In this document: piece by piece, positions 14,309-18,782 of the stretch
How positions within the stretch are numbered: the first letter of the stretch is position 1
How the letters are laid out: every line of letters begins with the position of its first letter
Origin: Streptomyces sp. NRRL S-37
Lineage (GTDB): Bacteria > Actinomycetota > Actinomycetes > Streptomycetales > Streptomycetaceae
DNA: 18,782 nt
Assembly (NCBI RefSeq): GCF_000721605.1
Contig: NZ_JOIZ01000044.1
Coordinates: 1 to 18,782 of the forward strand
Direction: 5' to 3'
Notes under the pieces: generated by a model
The model's database searches: none
What the model saw: the letters and a program-made list of their open reading frames with translations, nothing else
What the model was told of the DNA's origin: nothing
Made by a program: the position numbers and the translations under genes

Positions 14309-14928
14309 GTCGTTTCTCCGTGGATGGGGCCCAGGCACAGCGCGGCCGTGGGACTCTGCAGCAGGGTGTGGACGAACAGCAGCTCGACCCCGTCGGGGTC
14401 GGCGGCGGCGATACGGTGCGGGGTCAGCGAGTCGAAGTGCGCGCTGTCGCCCGGGGCGAGCCGGTGCAGGGCGTCCCCGAGGCGCAGCCGCAGCCGCCCC
14501 TTGAGGACGTACAGCCATTCCTCGCCGGGGTGGACGCGCACGATGTCGCCCTGGGAGCCGTACGGCACACGGACCCGCAGGGCCTGCATGCCGCGCCCGG
14601 CGGCACCGGCCTGCCAGTACGTCCAGCCGCCCGCCGCCGTGGGCTCCATGTCGGCGGCGCGCACCACGGCGTCCCGGTCGGCGGCCGACTCACCGAGCAG
14701 CTCGGAGACGGTCGTACCGTAGATACGGGCGAGGGAGAGCAGCATCGGCAGCGAGGGCTGGCGCTGTCCGGTCTCCAGCCGGGAGAGGTGGGCGGGCGAC
14801 AGACCCGCGTCGCGGGCGGCGGCCTCCAGTGTGAGGGAGGCCCGCCGCCGCAGGGCGCGCAGCCGCGGCGCGACCGCGGGGAGCGCGTCGGCCGGTTCGG
14901 CCGGCGGTCCGGCCTCGGAGGAGCTCAT
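14305..14928 (-). CDS. XRE-family transcriptional regulator with C-terminal cupin domain
   Basis: A 207-residue DNA-binding regulator. The XRE helix-turn-helix lies at about 22-78 (LRALRRRASLTLEAAARDAG, LSPAHLSRLETGQRQPSL, ARIYGTTVSELLGE). A cupin domain (about 110-195) has VHPGEEWLYVLKGRLRL and LAPGDSAHFDSLTPHRI; such domains bind a small effector or metal. Close relatives sense amino-acid-like or polyamine-like molecules, but the effector here is unknown. The ATG at 14928 has GGAGG only one base away, too close for normal use, and lies six bases after a weak -10, so the mRNA may be leaderless. Two palindromes cover the -35 region and the sequence just upstream, suggesting autoregulation. 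The gene is coupled to the small membrane protein gene downstream and follows the aminotransferase gene on the same strand, after a 66-base gap. Confidence 0.92.
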   Translation of the reverse strand: MSSSEAGPPAEPADALPAVAPRLRALRRRASLTLEAAARDAGLSPAHLSRLETGQRQPSLPMLLSLARIYGTTVSELLGESAADRDAVVRAADMEPTAAGGWTYWQAGAAGRGMQALRVRVPYGSQGDIVRVHPGEEWLYVLKGRLRLRLGDALHRLAPGDSAHFDSLTPHRIAAADPDGVELLFVHTLLQSPTAALCLGPIHGETT

Positions 14929-14934
14929 GCCTCC

Positions 14935-14963
14935 ATTGAGCCCCGGATTTGCCCCTTGGGCAA
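14935..14963 (-). promoter_or_regulatory. candidate leaderless promoter of the XRE-cupin gene
   Basis: On the minus strand TTGCCC (14963-14958) and CTCAAT (14940-14935) are 17 bases apart. The -35 matches four of six and the -10 three of six consensus bases. The start point would fall at or next to the ATG at 14928. The -35 is part of the first palindrome, so a protein bound there would block RNA polymerase. Confidence 0.4.
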
Positions 14964-14983
14964 ATTCATTGCCTCTGAGGCAA
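14949..14983. promoter_or_regulatory. twin palindromic operator, two 15-bp sites 20 bp apart
   Basis: TTGCCCCTTGGGCAA (14949-14963) and TTGCCTCTGAGGCAA (14969-14983) share the pattern TTGCC-N5-GGCAA. They are 20 bp apart start to start, about two turns of the helix, so two dimers would sit on the same face of the DNA. They lie directly upstream of the XRE-cupin start. This is what an autoregulated operator looks like; the partner protein is inferred from position. Confidence 0.75.
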
Positions 14984-14994
14984 ATACTGCGGTG

Positions 14995-16398
14995 TCAGCG
15001 GTTGGCGACCGCCTGTTTCACCAGCGTCCTGCCGAACTCCCACACCAGGCCGCCGTCGTGCGCGTCGTCCATCACCGCGGTGAAGGCCTCCACGAACCGG
15101 TTGACGTCCTCCTCGTCGATGATCAGCGGCGGGATCAGTTTGATCACCTCCAGGTGGTCGCCGGAGACCTGGGTGAGGATGCGGTGCCGTTGCAGCAGCG
15201 GTACGACCACCATCTGCGCGAAGAGTCCCTTGCGGGCGGCCTGGAGCATGGTCCAGCGCGAGCGCAGTCTCAGCGACCGGGGCCGGCCGAACTCGATGCC
15301 GATCATCAGGCCCCGGCCGCGGACGTCGGCGAGCAGCTCGTACTTCTCGGTGAGCGCGGCCAGCCGGGTCCGCAGCAGGTCGCCGGTGCTCCGGACATGC
15401 GCGACGATTCCCTCGTTCTCCATGACCGACAGCACCGCGAGGCCCGCCGCCATGGCCTGGGCGTTGGACCCGAAGCTGGCCGAGTGGACCAGCACCCGGT
15501 CCATCGACGAGTAGACCTTCTTGAAGATCCAGTCCTTGCCGAGCGTGGCGCCCACCGGTACGTAGCCGCCGGAGAGCGCCTTGGCCACGCACACCAGGTC
15601 CGGTTCGACGCCTTCCTCGTGCTGGTAGGCGTAGAAGTCACCGGTCCGGCCCAGTCCGGTCTGCACCTCGTCGGCGATCAGCAGTGCCTTGTGCCGGTGC
15701 AGCAGCTCCTGCGCGGCCCGCAGATAGCCGGGCGGCGCCTCGTGCACGCCCTTGCCCTGGACCGGCTCCACGATCAGGGCGGCCACGTCCCCCACGCGCA
15801 GCTCCCGCTCCAGCGCGTCGAGGTCGCCGAGGGGGACGGCCGTGTCGGGCAGCAGCGGGGCGAAGCCGTCCCGGAAGCCGGACTCGCCGTTGACGGAGAG
15901 GGAGCCGGTGGTCAGGCCGTGGAAGGCGTGCTCGCAGTACAGGACGCGCGGTCTGCCGGTCGCGTACCGGGCGAACTTCAGGGCGGTCTCGACCGCCTCC
16001 GTGCCGCTGTTGCCGAAGAACACCCGGTCCAGGTGGGGGCTGTACGCGAGGAGCCTCTCGGCCAGCAGGCCGGGCAGCGGCTGGCAGTCGAAGCGGGTGA
16101 GGTCGGCGAGGGAGGCGTCCAGGACGTCGTGCAGCGCCTTGCGGACCACGGGGTGGTGGCGGCCCAGGCCCATCACCCCGAACCCGGCGAGCATGTCGAG
16201 GTGGTCGTTGCCGTCGGCGTCCCAGAAGTGGGCGCCCTCGGCACGCTCGTAGACCTTGTCGAAGCCGATGGTGCGCAGCATGCGCGGGAGCTGGGGGTTG
16301 AGGTACCGGGTGTGCAGCTCGTAGCGCTCGGCTCCGCGCTCGGCCAGCAGCGCGCCGAGGTCGAACTCCCCGGTCCCCGACGACTCCGCGATGGTCAT
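14995..16398 (-). CDS. hpnO: class III PLP aminotransferase, HpnO-type (hopanoid side chain)
   Basis: A 467-residue cytoplasmic aminotransferase that uses pyridoxal phosphate. Fold-type I motifs are clear: [18 protein letters not shown] (128-144), the cofactor-binding Asp in [15 protein letters not shown] (D243), and the Schiff-base lysine in [15 protein letters not shown] (K273). Next to dxs and ispG it fits the aminotransferase of streptomycete hopanoid clusters, which would convert an oxidised ribosylhopane into aminobacteriohopanetriol; that role is from knowledge of such clusters. An unrelated omega-aminotransferase would look much the same. The ATG at 16398 overlaps the dxs stop as ATGA, and AGGAG lies eight bases upstream, so translation is coupled. 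Length is normal. It is the last gene of the operon on this strand before the regulator pair. Confidence 0.88.
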   Translation of the reverse strand: MTIAESSGTGEFDLGALLAERGAERYELHTRYLNPQLPRMLRTIGFDKVYERAEGAHFWDADGNDHLDMLAGFGVMGLGRHHPVVRKALHDVLDASLADLTRFDCQPLPGLLAERLLAYSPHLDRVFFGNSGTEAVETALKFARYATGRPRVLYCEHAFHGLTTGSLSVNGESGFRDGFAPLLPDTAVPLGDLDALERELRVGDVAALIVEPVQGKGVHEAPPGYLRAAQELLHRHKALLIADEVQTGLGRTGDFYAYQHEEGVEPDLVCVAKALSGGYVPVGATLGKDWIFKKVYSSMDRVLVHSASFGSNAQAMAAGLAVLSVMENEGIVAHVRSTGDLLRTRLAALTEKYELLADVRGRGLMIGIEFGRPRSLRLRSRWTMLQAARKGLFAQMVVVPLLQRHRILTQVSGDHLEVIKLIPPLIIDEEDVNRFVEAFTAVMDDAHDGGLVWEFGRTLVKQAVANR

Positions 16399-18308
16399 GC
16401 CTGTGGCTCCTGTGGGTCCGGTGACTGGGGCGCCGGCTCTTCCCCGGCGGTGAGGCTCGCGCTGATCCGGCCGGCGATCTCGACCGGGGTGAGGCCGATG
16501 TCGGCGAGCACCTCGCCGCGTTTGGCATGCGCGAGGAACTGTTCCGGGATGCCGAACCGCCGTACGGGCACGTCGCACCCGGCGTCGCCCAGCGCCAGCG
16601 CCACCGCCGAACCGACCCCGGCCGCACGGCTGTTGTCCTCGACGACGGCCACCATGCGGTGCCCGGCGGCCAGTCGTGGGAGGGCCGGGTCGACGGGTTT
16701 GACCCAGCGGGGGTCGACCACGGTGCATCCGATGCCGCGCGCTTCGAGCAGTTCGGCGGCCTTCAGGCAGACGGGCGCCATCACGCCGACGGCCACCAGC
16801 AGCACCTCGGGGCCGGGCGCCCGGTGCAGTACGTCCAGGCCGCCGACGCGGTCCAGCGCGGGGACCGCCGGGCCCACGGACTCCTTGGGGAACCTGAGCA
16901 GGGTGGGCGCGTCGTCGACGGCGACCGCCTCGCGCAGCTGGGCGCGGAGCTGGTCGGCGTCGCGGGGCGCGGCGATGCGCAGGCCGGGGACGACCTGGAG
17001 GACGGACATGTCCCACATGCCGTTGTGCGAGGGCCCGTCGACGCCGGTGACACCGGCCCGGTCCAGGACGAAGGTCACCCCGCACCGGTGCAGCGCCACG
17101 TCCATCAGGAGCTGGTCGAAGGCGCGGTTGAGGAAGGTGGCGTAGACGGCGACGACCGGGTGCAGGCCGCCGGTGGCCAGGCCCGCCGCGGACACGGCCG
17201 CGTGCTGCTCGGCGATGCCGACGTCCCACACCCGGTCCGGGAACCGTTCGGCGAAGGCGCCGAGGCCGACCGGGCGCAGCATGGCGGCGGTGATTGCGAC
17301 CACGTCCTCGCGTTCCTCGCCGATCCGGACGATCTCCTCGCCGAAGACGTCGGTCCAGGAGGGCCCGCCGGACGGGGCCAGCGGAGCGCAGGTGAGCGGG
17401 TCCATCACGCCGACGGTGTGGAAGTGGTCCTCCTCGTGGGCGAGGGCGGGTTCGTAGCCGCGGCCCTTCTCGGTGAGGCAGTGGACCAGGACGGGCCCGT
17501 GGAAGCGTTTGGCGCGGCGCAGCGCGGACTCCACGGCCCTGATGTCGTGGCCGTCGATGGGGCCGAGGTACTTCAGACCGAGGTCCTCGAAGAGGCCCTG
17601 GGGGGCGAAGGCGTCCTTGAAGCCCTTCTTCGCGCCGTGCAGCGCCTCGTAGACGGGGCGGCCGATCACGGGGGTACGCTGGAGCACGTCCTTGCCCCAG
17701 GCCAGCACGCGTTCGTAGCCGTCGGTGGTGCGCAGGGTCGCGAGGTGGTTGGCGAGACCGCCGATGGTGGGGGCGTAGGAGCGTTCGTTGTCGTTGACGA
17801 CGACGATCAGCGGACGGTCCCTGGCGGCGGCGATGTTGTTGAGCGCCTCCCAGGCCATGCCGCCGGTGAGGGCGCCGTCGCCGATCACCGCGACGACGTG
17901 GCCCTTCTCGCCCCGCACCTGGCGGGCCTTGGCGAGTCCGTCGGCCCAGCCGAGGGCCGTGGAGGCGTGGCTGTTCTCGATGACGTCGTGCTCGGACTCC
18001 TCGCGGGAGGGGTAGCCGGACAGGCCGCCCTTGCCGCGCAGCTTGGAGAAGTCCTGGCGGCCGGTGAGGAGTTTGTGGACGTAGGACTGGTGGCCGGTGT
18101 CCCACAGGATGCGGTCGACGGGCGACTCGAAGACCCGGTGCAGGGCGACGGTGAGTTCCACCACCCCGAGGTTGGGTCCCAGGTGGCCGCCGGTCCTGGC
18201 GACCGCGTGCACCAGGAACTCCCTGATCTCGTGGGACAGTTCGCCGAGTTCCGCCTCGGACAGCGCCTTCAGGTCGTGTGGTTGCCGGATGCTCTCCAGG
18301 ATCGTCAC
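16395..18308 (-). CDS. dxs: 1-deoxy-D-xylulose-5-phosphate synthase
   Basis: A 637-residue thiamine-diphosphate enzyme that joins pyruvate and glyceraldehyde 3-phosphate, the first and rate-setting step of the MEP isoprenoid pathway. All main features are present: H42 in [10 protein letters not shown]73 in [13 protein letters not shown], the cofactor motif GDGALTGG followed by ALNNI and VNDN (143-174), and the catalytic Glu E367 in VGIAEQHA. Substrate-binding [15 protein letters not shown] is intact. Its place between ispG and the aminotransferase gene suggests a second, pathway-dedicated copy feeding hopanoid synthesis, beside a housekeeping dxs elsewhere. The GTG at 18308 follows AAAGGGGG at seven bases. 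It starts 31 bases after ispG and overlaps the aminotransferase gene by four, so the three form one operon. Nothing odd was found in the catalytic residues. Confidence 0.96.
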   Translation of the reverse strand: MTILESIRQPHDLKALSEAELGELSHEIREFLVHAVARTGGHLGPNLGVVELTVALHRVFESPVDRILWDTGHQSYVHKLLTGRQDFSKLRGKGGLSGYPSREESEHDVIENSHASTALGWADGLAKARQVRGEKGHVVAVIGDGALTGGMAWEALNNIAAARDRPLIVVVNDNERSYAPTIGGLANHLATLRTTDGYERVLAWGKDVLQRTPVIGRPVYEALHGAKKGFKDAFAPQGLFEDLGLKYLGPIDGHDIRAVESALRRAKRFHGPVLVHCLTEKGRGYEPALAHEEDHFHTVGVMDPLTCAPLAPSGGPSWTDVFGEEIVRIGEEREDVVAITAAMLRPVGLGAFAERFPDRVWDVGIAEQHAAVSAAGLATGGLHPVVAVYATFLNRAFDQLLMDVALHRCGVTFVLDRAGVTGVDGPSHNGMWDMSVLQVVPGLRIAAPRDADQLRAQLREAVAVDDAPTLLRFPKESVGPAVPALDRVGGLDVLHRAPGPEVLLVAVGVMAPVCLKAAELLEARGIGCTVVDPRWVKPVDPALPRLAAGHRMVAVVEDNSRAAGVGSAVALALGDAGCDVPVRRFGIPEQFLAHAKRGEVLADIGLTPVEIAGRISASLTAGEEPAPQSPDPQEPQA

Positions 18309-18339
18309 GCTCGGGCCCCCTTCGAAAGTTCCGTGCTGT

Positions 18340-18782
18340 TCAGCTCACGGTGACGGCCGGCTCCCCCGACGCGGCGCCGTCCTTCTCCATCTGCTCGGCG
18401 ATCTTCATCGCCTCCTCGATCAGCGTCTCGACGATCTTCGACTCGGGGACGGTCTTGATGACCTCGCCCTTCACGAAGATCTGGCCCTTGCCGTTGCCGG
18501 AGGCGACGCCGAGGTCGGCCTCGCGGGCCGCGACGGCCGACTTGACGGTGCCCTGGAAGGCGGGGCCCGCCTCGGTGACGCCGAGGTGCAGCGGGTAGTC
18601 GCACCGCTCGGCGAGCAGCCGGTAGGCGTTGATCATCACCACCGGATCGTTGTGCTTCACGGAGATCTTGAGGTCCCGGAAGCCGTGCTCCTCGAAGAGG
18701 GACGCCTCCCACAGGGCGGACTCGGCCAGCGCCTCGGGGGTCGCCTTGCCGTACTTCTGGAGCAGGCGCCGGTCCAGCGAGC
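18340..18782 (-). CDS. ispG: IspG (HMBPP synthase), 5' part outside window, [4Fe-4S] segment missing
   Basis: Only the last 146 residues are visible. IspG (GcpE) reduces MEcPP to HMBPP in the MEP pathway, using a [4Fe-4S] cluster held by three cysteines. [31 protein letters not shown] and [20 protein letters not shown] are clear IspG sequence. After KSAVA the sequence goes directly to [15 protein letters not shown], which normally follows the CVVNGPGE motif some 90-100 residues later. The missing part would carry CPSCGR and CVVNGPG, so none of the three cluster ligands remains; the only visible Cys is in ERCDYP. The frame continues correctly to the normal C-terminus. The protein should be unable to do the reductive step unless the assembly is wrong. 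A housekeeping ispG elsewhere would be needed. Confidence 0.9.
   Translation of the reverse strand, partial: SLDRRLLQKYGKATPEALAESALWEASLFEEHGFRDLKISVKHNDPVVMINAYRLLAERCDYPLHLGVTEAGPAFQGTVKSAVAAREADLGVASGNGKGQIFVKGEVIKTVPESKIVETLIEEAMKIAEQMEKDGAASGEPAVTVS

Noticed and set aside
14320..17145. A long plus-strand frame opposite the regulator, aminotransferase and dxs genes
   Set aside because: The minus strand carries clear enzymes here with all catalytic motifs; the plus-strand frame is their shadow and has no recognisable domains.
14995..18105. A 1036-codon minus-strand frame that could suggest a dxs-aminotransferase fusion
   Set aside because: Only the part from ATG 16398 is a protein; upstream of it the frame is out of register with dxs and reads as Arg-rich shadow sequence. 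The two genes overlap by four bases and are separate.
1..18782. Mobile elements, CRISPR arrays and tRNA or rRNA genes
   Set aside because: I looked for transposase motifs, regularly spaced repeats, and the conserved parts of tRNAs and rRNAs on both strands and saw none.

Overview
The window looks like chromosomal DNA from a Streptomyces or a close relative. It is very GC-rich with strong third-position GC, uses GTG starts often, and carries a CvnA-type sensor kinase, a c-di-AMP riboswitch ahead of a LysM/M23 peptidase, and the end of a hopanoid/isoprenoid operon of the kind found in streptomycetes. No phage, IS element, CRISPR array, tRNA or rRNA was seen. Most genes are on the minus strand.

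Layout, left to right. (1) A CvnA-like sensor histidine kinase on the minus strand runs off the left edge. (2) A 540-base gap follows, holding a hairpin and one doubtful small ORF. (3) A gene encodes only the ATPase and transducer half of GyrB, with several key ATP-site residues replaced. (4) A plus-strand SAM methyltransferase and a minus-strand nitronate-monooxygenase-like gene converge on a terminator; the monooxygenase gene is frameshifted. (5) A plus-strand alpha/beta hydrolase follows, then minus-strand genes for a metallo-beta-lactamase-fold hydrolase, an SGNH hydrolase and the LysM/M23 peptidase, separated by strong hairpins. The peptidase has a clear promoter, riboswitch and coding-region layout. 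(6) A GH36 alpha-galactosidase (minus) is divergent from a tyrosine-phosphatase-like gene (plus). (7) An XRE-cupin regulator and a 42-residue membrane protein of DUF6126 type are translationally coupled, behind two near-identical palindromes. (8) The right end holds ispG (5' part missing), dxs and an hpnO-type aminotransferase, reading right to left as one operon.

The right-hand operon joins precursor supply (dxs and ispG of the MEP pathway) to side-chain tailoring (aminotransferase, probably ribosylhopane to aminobacteriohopanetriol). The coupled regulator pair lies just beyond its end and may or may not control it.

The most notable observations are: the visible part of IspG lacks the whole segment that normally carries the three cysteine ligands of the [4Fe-4S] cluster, removed in frame; the GyrB-like protein has lost the magnesium-binding Asn and other ATP-site residues; the monooxygenase gene has a precise frameshift; the XRE-cupin gene has twin 15-bp palindromes with a leaderless-type start; and the M23 peptidase has a c-di-AMP riboswitch. 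Family assignments come from motif recognition by eye and were not checked against a database.
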